Shown here one piece after another: positions 45,104 through 55,599 of a stretch of DNA of 64,000 nt. The stretch is from Dioscorea cayenensis subsp. rotundata. Its lineage: Eukaryota > Streptophyta > Magnoliopsida > Dioscoreales > Dioscoreaceae. Numbering within the stretch: position 1 is the first letter of the stretch; every line of letters begins with the position of its first letter. The stretch covers positions 4,244,054 through 4,308,053 of the forward strand of contig NC_052484.1 in assembly GCF_009730915.1 (NCBI RefSeq), given 5' to 3'. The notes under the pieces are model-generated. The model did no database searches. It saw nothing but the letters and a program-made list of their open reading frames with translations, and was not told the origin of the DNA. Position numbers and translations under genes: made by a program.

Positions 45104-47566
45104 GAGAAATGCTATATGATCCGATTTACTTGGCCGAAATCACGGGCCGAATGACATGGTTGCCTATGTGGCAACCATGTCATCAATTTTCTCTCTCCTC
45201 GGATTAAAAAAATTCCCAAGCTGAGCCCCTTCTTGGACATAGCGCCTCCTCTTTCTTCTTGAGCTTCTCATCTCCGTCCGAAGCTGCTCCTCATCTCCAT
45301 ACTGTGCTTGAATCTCTCGACGAATGTGAGTGGGGAGAGGATCGATACCTCCTCCATCCTCTCCGAGGCTTTGAAGACCGTCGCCAAACTCATCGGCAAG
45401 CCGAAAGCTGTATGCTTTCTCTCCATCTCTTGATTTTTCTTCTGTTTTTGTTCTTGGTTGTAGTTTTTTGTCATCTTGAGCTTGAAGGATGGTACTTAGG
45501 TTTGTAGCTTGGACATAACGCCTCCTTCTTGTTCTTCTTCGAAGCTTCTCATCTCCGTCCATAGCGCTCCTTATCTCCATAGCGCTCCTCATCTCCTCAT
45601 CTACATACCGTCCGGAAGCTATATGTTTTCTCTCCCTCTCTTGATTTTTCTTCTGTTTTTGTTCCCCCTTTGATGTGCTTTTGCCATTTCATTTTATTTG
45701 TGCGTAAGATATGATATGTATTAAGAGTTGTTAGAATTTTTTTGGGTTTATTGGCAAACTAAATTTTTTCACCGATATTTGATTTAATATATTTACTATT
45801 TGCATTTTTATAAATTGATGTTTGTTATGGGAAAAATTTCAAATAAATAAATTTTTATTTGAGAAATGTTGTTATGAATGTCTATCCTTGTTGTGGCAAT
45901 TTTTGTCATTTGATCAATCAATAAACAGAGTGTTGTAATCCCTGCTCAACATCAATTCATCACAAACTGTAAACTAGAAGATAGTAAAACGATTGAGATT
46001 GAAGACAAATGAGGTTCATTTTTAGTTGATCATCTCTATAACATTGCAAGAACCGCAAAAATCTCAAAATTATAAGCCTCCAAAGCAACCTCATTTTCTT
46101 CAGTAATTAAACTATGCGAGTGAAACATGAGTACTAAAAATGAAACACGAAAAAGTCCACTTTTTAGTTGATCATTTCTACAAAAATTGTAGGCAACCCT
46201 ATGCTTATTTGAGAGACATGGCAGGGCCTCAAACTATCAAGAATTCGTGGCTTCATTACTTTGTCAAAGCATCCCTCGTTATAGCAAAGACCCAGCTTTT
46301 TTTGTTGACATCAAGGTGAGTCCCCAATTGAAACAAGTTCATCATAAGCAGCGAGCTCCCGGGTTCCTCCAAATGACATTGGCACGGACCCCTTCAAAGA
46401 CTACAAGATAAATACATCAAATAAAATGGTTGACTATTACTATATCAATGACTTGTTTAAGGCATCAATAAAAATTCTCCATACACATAAAAAGAGTAAA
46501 AACGAGATGAGATGCCCTACAACTAGATTTACGGGAAATACAAGAAGGATGAAAGAAAAATTTCATTTAGTTTGCCAATAAACCCAAAAATTCTAACAAA
46601 TCACTATTCAAATCACACATTCCAAAATTCAAACATTTAGACCGCATAACAACACAAACACACATTCATCATATTCAAATCACTATTTTTTTTAATGAAA
46701 CTTCATTCGATCCATGAAGACCCCCAAAAGTTATAAAAAAACAACAAAAATTAATATTTCCAACATTTAGTTTACCAATAAAACCCAAAAAAATTCTAAC
46801 AAATCTTAATTCTAGCCCTTGAATCAATTGCACAAAATCCAACAAATGACGCATTTCATATCTTCTCGCACAAATAATTTCATGAATTAAAATGAAATGG
46901 CAAAGCACATCAAAGGGGGAAGAAACCTTCCTAGAAAATTGCTTTATTTCCTCCATTCTTTCTCAAACCAAAAATATCTTCAATAATCGCAAGCTACAAA
47001 CCGAAGTACCATCCTTCAAGCTCAAGATGACAAAAACTATAACCAAGAACAAAAACAGAAGAAAAATCAAGAGAGGGAGAGAAAACATATAACTTTCGGC
47101 TTACCGATGAGTTTGGCGACGGTCTTCGAAGCCTTAGAGAAGATGGATGACGTATCGATCCCCTCCACGATCACTTTTGTCGAGAGATTCAAGCATGGTA
47201 TGGAGATGAGGAGCAGTTTAGAGAAGATGAGGAGCTGCGGCTTCGGTATGGAGATGAGAGGCTTCGGAGATGAGATGAGCGGCGGCTTCAGTATGGAGAG
47301 GAGAGGCTTCGGAGAGGAGCTGAGGAGCAGCTTCAGACGGAGATGAGAAGCTTCAAAGAAGAAGGAGAAGGTGCTATCTCCAAGAAGGGCCCAACTTGAG
47401 AATTTTTTTTCAAACCGAGGAGGAAAAAGAGGAGGCATTATGTCCAAGTTGGGAATTTTTTTTTAATTCGAGGAGAGAGAAAATTGATGACATGGTTGCC
47501 ACATAGGCAACCATGTCATTCGGCCTGTGATTTCGGCCAAGTAAATCGGCTCATATAGCATTTCTC
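45104..47566. mobile_element. Fold-back MULE, 2463 bp
   Basis: A perfect 9-bp duplication TTCTTTGAA flanks it (45095-45103, 47567-47575), as for Mutator. The inverted arms are long: the ends (GAGAAATGCTATATGATCCG) match closely for about 400 bases. Further inverted matches (ccctttgatgtgctttg, gggtttattggcaaac) continue to about 45760 and back from about 46565, so most of the element can pair with itself. Each arm also holds a 14-bp hairpin (ATGACATGGTTGCC and complement, five-base loop). Short open frames in both arms (LATVF, LTFVERFKH) are copies of one another and match no protein I know. Confidence 0.92.
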
Positions 47567-47714
47567 TTCTTTGAATACTCTTCTTCGTCATTGCCATTAA
47601 CACTTTTCTTTATAAAACACCAAAACTCTCTTCTTTCTTCTTCTTCTTCTTCTTGTTTTTCTTCCTCCTTCACTTTTCACATCCAAATATGCTTGGAAGT
47701 ACTGAGATCACCAT

Positions 47715-48860
47715 GTAATTCCCAAATCAAAGGAGGCATGGTATGAGGGTACATGTCTTATGGTCTTGGCCATTATTGCATGATTATTTTGGATTATCTC
47801 ACAGGTATTTATTTTCTTCTTTTTTCTGTTAGTTTTTTTCGGTTTGAACAATATATTGATATTAATTTCTAACTTGATCTTAATATTTGAACATAATATT
47901 TGAACAAGGGTTCCATTGAATGAATATTCTAATCTACTTGTCTTTCAAACTATATGTGCAAATTTTGGCACAATTCAATTATTTTTAGTTTTTTTTTAGG
48001 AAGAGGAGCGGGGCGAACCCACTAGAGACCCAGGAGCGTGCACAAGCCTCGGTGGAACAAGTGGGGACAGGGCCGCGCTCACGTGGGCGCTGGAACCACC
48101 CGTACACAACCACTATTCACAACTCCCAGAAATATACCCTCAGTCGAGAATCGAACTCTCACCACTCAGTGAGAGCTCTATCGGCGACCCGTGTACCAAT
48201 AGACCCGAAGATCGTTGGCAATTCAATTATTTTTAGTTGTCATTGCCTCTGAAAGACAAATATCCAAGTGAAAATTGCATTTTGATGTTGGCCTTTTGCA
48301 ATTGAATACGGAGGTATGTCAATTTATAGTTAAAATATATTAAATTGTGTTATAATTATGCTAATTTTATGATAACCATTGCAATTATGCTTACTAAAGT
48401 ATTGATGAAATTTACAGGGAATCTTCATTGGTGTAATTCATTGGTGTAATTGGATTCTATTTGTAAACTTGGGTTATTGATAAGAAAGGTCATGTGCTTG
48501 ATACAATCCATTATCAATGATTACCATTGCTTTTAGGGGATTTAATGTAATAACATTTTTCTTTTCATCAAGCTGTGTATTAATTTGGTAATGTTTTGCA
48601 ATGTATTGGGCGATGATTTAATGGTCATAGGACTTTATGGTGTTCTATGGGGAAATATTAAAGAAACAAATGTTGCATTAGATGTTGAATACTTAGCTCA
48701 AGAATGAAATTGAGGGCTCAACATGTTGTCATTGGCTTTATTAAAATGTTTACAAATTCATTGTTGTTTTATTTTTCCAATCCGGAGGAAAAGTAAAAAT
48801 GTAAGTTTGGATTATGTTACACTTAAACTTGTTTGAAATATAAAATTTATTCAAATATTT
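47715..48860 (+). repeat. Right arm of the large inverted duplication
   Basis: Reverse-complement partner of 36010-41445 (without the copia element). It is interrupted by a SINE at 47991-48219. The match starts near the word cattccatgcc/ggcatgg and ends near aaacttgtttgaaatataaa. Confidence 0.8.
47991..48219 (-). mobile_element. tRNA-derived SINE, family 1 copy 2 (229 bp)
   Basis: A 19-bp duplication AATTCAATTATTTTTAGTT flanks it (47972-47990 and 48220-48238). It has the same boxes, length and orientation as 15355-15583, with roughly 14 differences by eye. Confidence 0.93.
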
Positions 48861-48886
48861 GCTTATATAACCAATAAAACAAAACA

Positions 48887-48975
48887 ATTTTTTTTTTTTT
48901 TGATAAACCACATTGCAAGCTTGTAAGGGAGATGAGATGTATTGCTCTTACATAACTCTCACTGCGGGTTCCTAA
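48887..48975 (-). mobile_element. Possible poly(A)-tailed retroposon scrap
   Basis: A run of Ts is followed by gataaaccacattgcaagc, resembling the 67-bp insert at 26459-26525. The flanking repeat (acaaaacaattttt against acaaaaatttttg) is imperfect. Confidence 0.3.
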
Positions 48976-49231
48976 CAAAAATTTTTGATCTATTTATATA
49001 ATTTTATAATTAAAAAGTAATTTACAAACCCATTTATATATATATAGACCGCTTCTTGTGTTTCAACCGTTGGATCCAACGGTTAAAAATCCTCTCTCAT
49101 TTTCAATCCTGTACACTATTTATGCTACTGTTGTTAGGTCATCTCCAACCCAAAACTCTATATTTGGCGCTTCAGTACACAAAAATACATCTTCTACAGT
49201 AAAAGTTTCTCCAACCACCATCTCTATTTTT

Positions 49232-50080
49232 CAATGTTTTTAAAACCGGACCGGCCCCATATTTGGGTCACGGGTCAGTCGGTCCGACCGGATGACCCGT
49301 TCTGGTCGGACCGGATGATGTCATAAATAATATATATATATATATAATAACAAACTCTATTATATTCTTAATCATAATTATTTTAAATATTTATTTTAAT
49401 ATCATTATGATTTTATCAAAATCGTTGAAGATTCAAATAATTAATCTAGATAATGCAACAAATACAACTCTCTAATTTTTTTTATTTCTTAATCTATTAA
49501 TCATAAATGGATGATGATAACTACATAAGTTAAACCACTAATTAAATTACTAATTATGTGAGGATGAGATAAGACAAGACATGAACAAAAAAAAATTCAA
49601 AACAAAGCTAGAACTAAGTATGCTTAATTTAATTCTCATATTTGATCATCCAATACCATTAAAATAAAAAGTATAAAATAAAATAAATCCTAAATGATCT
49701 ATACCTCTTAAACAATTTACAAGTTTCTTATTTTGTTTATTTTCTCATACCTCCAAACTCCAAAGTTCCAACAATCCAAACAATATTTTCGACAAATCAA
49801 GACTCAAAGAGTATCATGAAATTAAGAAAAAAAAAAAAAGGAGCTAACCCTAAGTCCTTTCTCACAAAAAAAAAATAACAAAACAAAACAAAACAAAACA
49901 AAAAAATTTGAAAATCGGGTTCCATCCGGGTTTGGTCCGACCGGCCGGTTCGCCGGGTTTGGCCGGATTTGACCGGTTCAAAATTTGGTCAACAATTTTT
50001 ATAAAACCGGACCGGGCTATGGGCCGGTTCCAGGTATTTCCGGTCCGACCGGCGAGTCCGGTCCGGTTTTAAAAACACTG
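49232..50080. mobile_element. hAT MITE, 849 bp, nested in the Harbinger copy
   Basis: An 8-bp duplication CTATTTTT flanks it (49224-49231, 50081-50088). The inverted ends are CAATGTTTTTAAAACCGG and CAGTGTTTTTAAAACCGG, the CAGTG-type start of hAT elements. About 100-150 bases inside each end are full of CCGGTCCGACCGG-like words. The middle is AT-rich, with a (CAAAA)n run near 49879-49903. No coding capacity. Confidence 0.93.
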
Positions 50081-50399
50081 CTATTTTTAACTCTAATATA
50101 GAATATTCTAAGAATATTCTTCTCACTTCACACTTTTATATTCATACTATTAATAAATTTAATCATCTTTAATTTTTTCACTTTTAACCATTGAATTTAA
50201 ATATTATATTATTTAAAATATAAATTTTATTTTTATATTTTTTATAAATATTTATTAAATATAAAATTTGATTGATAAACTACAAATATAAATACAAACA
50301 TTACATTACATTAATTACTTAATAAAAACATAACATACAAACAAGCACCATCAGTGAAAACAACACATTATTAAAAACTAAAGTAGCACACAAGCTTTT

Positions 50400-50500
50400 A
50401 ATTATCTTCGTTATTTGCATAGTGCAACCACAAATGTTCAATCAATGCATTGCGAAGTGCAATATGAGCGTTTTTGTCCTTAATTTGCCTGTAACGACCA
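50400..50500 (-). pseudogene. C-terminal tail of a Harbinger DDE transposase
   Basis: On the minus strand the sequence reads IKDKNAHIALRNALIEHLW then LHYANNED and a stop. This resembles the last residues of plant PIF/Harbinger transposases. The catalytic part is gone. It lies next to the left end of the element, transcribed outward. Confidence 0.6.
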
Positions 50501-51374
50501 AGAAATTAAAACTAAAAAATAAAAAAGGATAAAAAAGATAACTAATAAACTAAAAATTAAAACTGAAAAACAGAAAAAGATAAAAAAAAATAAATAATAA
50601 ACTGAAAAATAAAATAAAATAAACTGAAAAATAAAAAATAAAAAAAAAATAAAAAACTGAAAATATAAAGAGAAAAAAAAAATTCAAAATGAAAACTGAA
50701 AAAAAAATATAAAAAAAAACATATATCGCTGCTACAGTGGCACGCTACATGTTGCACTCCACTATAGCAGTCCACAAATCTGGTGCAGGATTTGGCGTAA
50801 GATTGGAGCAAATCTTGTGCCAGATTTGAGTGAAAACTTTATATTTAGAGCAGGGTTGGAGAAGCCCGTTTAATCTCTATCTCTATCTTTTCTTAGCCTG
50901 TGGATATTCTTATAGAATGTTTGCAGTTAACGAATTCTCACATATATATATATATATATGATATTTTTTATTTTTTAGTATAGAATGAAAAAAATAATAA
51001 ATAATTTATTTTTATAAAAAATTTAATTAATTTTAATCGGTTTATATAAACTGATAAAAATTTATAGAGGTTTTTTTTCCTATGAGAATCGAAGCAATAG
51101 CATATTTTTGCATTAGCATGCAAATTTAAAAACTTTTTTTTTTATACGCATTATATTGTCATCTAAAAACAAGTCATACATATGTAAATAAAAACTGTTA
51201 AAGGGATATAAAAATAATTTTGATTTGAAACAGTGAAGATGTGCTATTCTCGCTCATATGCGCACAATAACAATCCCAATCACTATGATTCTCGAAAAAT
51301 TGTTGAAACACGTGGAAAGCAATGTTTTCATACTATGTCTGATATGCCATCAATCACGCTTCACACGCCCACAA

Positions 51375-51377
<3 letters not shown>

Positions 51378-51417
<40 letters not shown>
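51378..51417. repeat. (ATT)n microsatellite
   Basis: About thirteen ATT units. The surrounding 50870-51960 is otherwise AT-rich DNA without a gene. Confidence 0.95.
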
Positions 51418-51418
<1 letters not shown>

Positions 51419-51974
51419 ATAAAAATATGATTACATCACTGAAATTGTTTATTTAGTCACTCTCTCTCCCGAAAGGATTCATAGTCCAGTGACTCCCAAG
51501 TTCAAATCTATGTAAATAGACTAGTGATAACAGATTTTCAATTATAAAAATAGATTTATAATTAAACCCCATATTACATAAGGACATATTTACTAGACAA
51601 TCAAATTTTAGTATGTGCACATATCGTGAGGGCCTGCTTAGAAAAAATGGGATCCTAGCCAAAATCATAAAAAATATTTTTTTAATTATTTTTATTAAAT
51701 ATTAAATTATATAATAAAAAAATATTATTATAAATCAATTAAATAAGATAAATTTTAGAGTTAAAAAAACAATTAAAATTTTTAAAAATTATAATTATGT
51801 GGACAAGATCATATATATGATAGTAAATAAAAATATTAAAAGTATTTTTTAATATATATATATATATTATGAATTGTGATTTGTGAGGCCCTAGAAAGTT
51901 GTGGGGCCCAAGTGTTGTAGTTTAAAAAAATTAAAATTTTCAAGATAATTATATGGATAGGAGATGATAACAAA

Positions 51975-54900
51975 TAGAGGTGAATCGGGCAGTGCTTGCA
52001 GAGCTCGACAGACGCCCAACACGGTTTGGGCGTGCACGGCCCCGGCACGGTCAACTACAGCTGCGTGCCAGTCGGCACGGCCCGCGGCCCGCCATGGGCC
52101 GTCGCTGCCCGAGCACGCCCGCCACACGCTATCGTATGGGCTGGGCCCGGCACGGCCCGCCAATTTTTTTTTTTAATTAATTTAAATATTGGAAAATGAC
52201 TATTGTAGCCCCTCTAACAACTATAAAACGGCTAGTTTTTAAGGCTATTTTAGGCTTTAAAATGTAATTACTTTTTTACCCTTTTTACTAACAATAAACG
52301 GCTAGTTCACAAGGGTATTTTGGGAATTAGAAGATTTTAAAAAATCTATAAATACCCTCAAACACTACATATTTCTCCACACCAAATTACTCATTCTTGT
52401 TCTAATCTCTCAATCATTGAAGTCTCCAAGCTCTTTTAGTTCTCAATCTCTTCAAGTTCAAGATTTGAAGTTTGTCAAATTCGGCTCAAGTGTTTCATCA
52501 ATCCGGCAATTTCCCCACCTTTTCATCAATTCATCAATTCGGAATTTTCAAGAAATCCACGAATTAAATTTACATCATCAAGGTTGAGGTAACCCTAAAC
52601 CCTTTTTTTTTATTTTTTATAATGGCCGGCTCTCCCAATTTTCCTTTCGATACACCATTTTTTTTTTTAATGAAAACAACTCCGAAAATTTTGATGATTC
52701 ACAACCTGAGCCTGAGCCTGTTACTGAATCCCCTAATATGGGAGCGTCTAGTAACAAGCCTCAAACAAGCACAAGAAAAAGAACTTCGGGTGTATGGCAA
52801 TTTTATAATATTGTTGAAATTCCAAACAAAGGGACTCGTGCCATTTGTAAAAAATGCAAAAAAGATTTTTCTTGTCAAACTTCGGGTGGAACGGGTCATT
52901 TGAAAAGGCATGCACCTTGAGAGACATTTTTTTTTGCATAAAAAATTGATTAAAAAATATGACTTGAAGGGCCGCGTCGGCTATTCCATTGTCGGGAGGT
53001 GGTACTGGGTCGGTGAGGAACCCGTAGCGTAGGAAGGGGGGACGACCCGCCGAATTCACATCAGAAATCGCCGACAAACATACTACTAATCAAAATGATT
53101 CTTCCCAAATACAAATTAGTTTTGCAAATTCAAGTATTGGAACTTTTGTTTTTTCCAATGAAAATGCAAGAAAATGGATTGCAAAATTTATTGTTCAAAA
53201 TGAACAACCTTTTTATCTTGTTGAAAATCTCGCATTTATAAAAATGCAAGTTAAGGGTTTTAATCCGAATTTTAAATCCGTTTCAAGGACTACTATGAGA
53301 AAGTATTGTCTTATTATTTATGAAGAATATAAAGAAAAATTAATTTCCGAAATGTCTAAAGGTTTATTTAAAATTTCTCTTACTTCCGATATTTGGTCTT
53401 CTCAAAATAATTCCGATTATCTTTGTGTTACCGCTCATTATATTGATAATAATTGGACTTTGCAAAAACGTATTTTGAGTTTTATTGAGTTAGAATACCA
53501 ACATACCGCATGTAATATTGCCGGTTACATCATGCGTACTATTAATGAGTACAAAAATTGAGAAATTTGTATTTTCAATCACTCTTGACAATGCTTCGGC
53601 AAATAATTGTGCCGTTGATATGTTACAATTGCATTTAGAGCCTATGTTTTCCGGAAATTTTTTTCATGTTCGTTGTATATGCCATATATTAAATTTATGT
53701 GTTAGAGATGGTTTAAAAATTATTGATCCTCATATTCGTAAAGTTAGAGGAGCTATCTTATATGCAACAAAAGCTTCTTCACGAAGGCATGAATTCAAAA
53801 GATTTTGTAGGCAAATGGGGAAAAAATATAAAAAATTTATTTCCGATGTTCCTCATAGGTGGAATTCAACGTATAATATGTTGAATTGTGCTTATGATTA
53901 CAAAGATATTCTTACAATGTATTGCCGTGAGTTTTTTCCCGACCTTGGAATTACTAATTATGATTGGGAAGTTTGCTATATGATAAAGGAGTTTTTGGAA
54001 ATTTTTAATTCCGCAACTAATTTTTTTTCCGGTATTTATTATCCTACTACTTTTATGACTATTTCTCATTTATATTACATTAGTGAAATTTTTTTGCAAA
54101 AATATAGATGTGATCCTAATTTTTGCTCCCATTGTTGCTCCTATGGAATTAAAATTTAAAAAAATATTTTTGCAAAAAAATCAACCCTCTTCCCATTTTT
54201 ATCTATGTTTCTTGATCCCGCTTTTAAAATTGATGGTACTTTTTGTATGCTTGATTCTTATGATGAAAACATGGGACTTGATCATTCAATTTTCAAAGAT
54301 GAATATCGCTTTTTGCTTCATGATATGTATAATGAATATAACCATACATATGGAAATCGACGAGCTTCTACTTTTGCTGGAGATTTTGAAAATTCTTCTT
54401 CACTTTCCAAAACTAAATCTCCGGGAGATCTTATAAATATGATTAGAAGAAAATCTACAAGTGCTTCTTCTTCTTCTTCTTCTTCTAGCACTAGTTCTTT
54501 GCATGAATTAAATCTTTTTTTAAATAATAATTTTAATGATTTTCTTACTACCGAAGAAATTAATAACTTTAATATTTTCTCGTGGTGGAAACAACAAGAA
54601 CATAACTATCCCGTGCTAGCCGCCATGGCACGTGATCTACTAACTCCACCGATGTCTAGCGTCAGAGTCTTGTTTTAGTGTAGGAAAAAGGGTACTCGAT
54701 GATAAGAGGAGCCGCATGAACCAAGAAACAGTGCAAATGTGCATATGTCTGAAGGATTGGTTAGAAGCAGAAGATAGGTTACAAGAACAACAAATACATG
54801 AAGAAGGTAGTGATACCGGAGAGGGCCTTACACCATCCGAGCGTTCAACTTCAACCCGTGTTGATGAAGAAATAGATTAATCAAATGAAGTTTGAAGTTT

Positions 54901-55503
54901 GTAATTTTCTAAATTGTTTCGAAGTTTGTAATTTTCTAAGTTGTTTTCATAGTTTTTAAATAAATGGCAATTTTTTTCCTATATCTATTTGTAATTTATT
55001 TTTAGTTTATCTCTATTTTTTCAATGTAATTTTTATTTTTCTAATATTATGTTAAATTTTTAAAAAAAATTGTCTTTTTTTGTATTCATGTAAATTTAAA
55101 TTTTTTTGCATATTTTTTTAATTATTTTTTTCTATAGTCTTTATGTGTTGTACATTTTTTTACAATCAAGAAACTTATATTTTTATGATATTTAGATTTT
55201 TTTCTTAAAAAAATTTCCTTAATTTTTTTAGTATTTTTTTAAAAGTATTTTTATATAATTTTTTTACAAATTTTACAATATTTTTTTAAAGAATTTATAA
55301 TTTAAAATAAAAAGGTGGGCCGCCGGTCCGGCCCACCCACCAGTGGCTTTAGGGCGTGCACTGGGCTGGGTCGACCCCATGACGGTGGGTCGTGCCGGCC
55401 CGACACGATACTGGCCGGGCCGGCCGAGCATCGATCAGGGTGCTCGGGCCGCACTGCGTCCCGGGTCGTAGTCTGGGGCCGGGTAGCCCATCTTGCAACT
55501 CTA
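51975..55503 (+). mobile_element. Ac-type hAT transposon, 3529 bp, complete ends
   Basis: An 8-bp duplication ATAACAAA flanks it (51967-51974, 55504-55511). The ends are TAGAGGTGAATCGGGC and, read inward from the right, TAGAGTTGCAAGATGGGC. About 170 bases inside each end are very GC-rich with cggcacggcccg/ccggcccg words, in contrast to the AT-rich interior. The interior holds one transposase gene on +, now broken. Confidence 0.95.
52622..54880 (+). pseudogene. hAT transposase with BED zinc finger and dimerisation domain, broken
   Basis: Domains in order: a BED finger (VWQFYNIVEI, CKKCKKDF, then HLKRH, 52780-52915), followed by a GC-rich 130-bp stretch that interrupts the frame. Next is the DDE core with TSDIWSSQNNSDYLCVTAHY and LQKRILSFIELE (53380-53500), then TLDNASANN and CICHILNLCVRDGL (53580-53715), then VPHRWNSTYNML (about 53850). 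At the end is the hAT dimerisation block (FSWWKQQEHNYPVLAAMARD, 54575-54635, then SCFSVGKRVLDDKRS). The stop is at 54878-54880. Frames change near 53550, 54125 and 54660. The order and motifs are typical of Ac-like transposases. The ATG at 52622 is a plausible start but leads into a frame shift near 52665. Confidence 0.92.
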
Positions 55504-55599
55504 ATAACAAATAAGAATTTAAAATAAAAAAAAAAACATGAATGGTGAAACTTTGAAAAATTGAGGGCCTATTATAACAATCCAAATTTTGTTATGTGA

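Larger units (their letters stand above)
47576..48890 (+). ncRNA. Spliced, apparently non-coding transcript unit (right copy)
   Basis: After a CT-rich leader the sequence has plausible splice signals. Examples are a GAG/GTATGTC donor near 48312 and a TTTACAG acceptor near 48418. Only very short frames occur. The inverted left copy at 36010-41445 keeps the order of blocks and the TTTACAG acceptor, but another GT after a CACAG word is AT there. Decay without frame-keeping suggests no protein. It could instead be the remnant of an old coding gene or a transposon; no family was recognised. Confidence 0.3.
49137..50867. mobile_element. PIF/Harbinger-like element, copy A (with a hAT MITE inside)
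   Basis: The left end is GGTCATCTCCAACCC and the right end, read inward, is GGGCTTCTCCAACCC. The first 95 bases match the element at 55600-56837 almost base for base, and the right part shares its A-rich tract and ggatttggcg-type end. Near the left end is the tail of a minus-strand transposase. The 3-bp target duplication is not clear here (TTA at left, GTT at right). Confidence 0.75.

Noticed and set aside
45164..45592. Basic 142-residue protein on the minus strand
   Set aside because: It begins in the terminal repeat of the fold-back MULE and is largely mirrored in the other arm, so it is repeat sequence rather than a gene. A captured gene fragment is possible but I cannot name one.
47690..47800. 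miRNA precursor in the right-arm unit
   Set aside because: No local hairpin pairing this stretch with a nearby complement was found, and no known plant miRNA sequence matched from memory.
51233..51418. Protein ending in a poly-Tyr run
   Set aside because: The Tyr run is the (ATT)n microsatellite read as TAT codons; nothing else supports a gene.
52970..53060. tRNA or rRNA fragment in the GC-rich block of the hAT element
   Set aside because: No cloverleaf boxes or rRNA core words could be read; left as an unexplained block.
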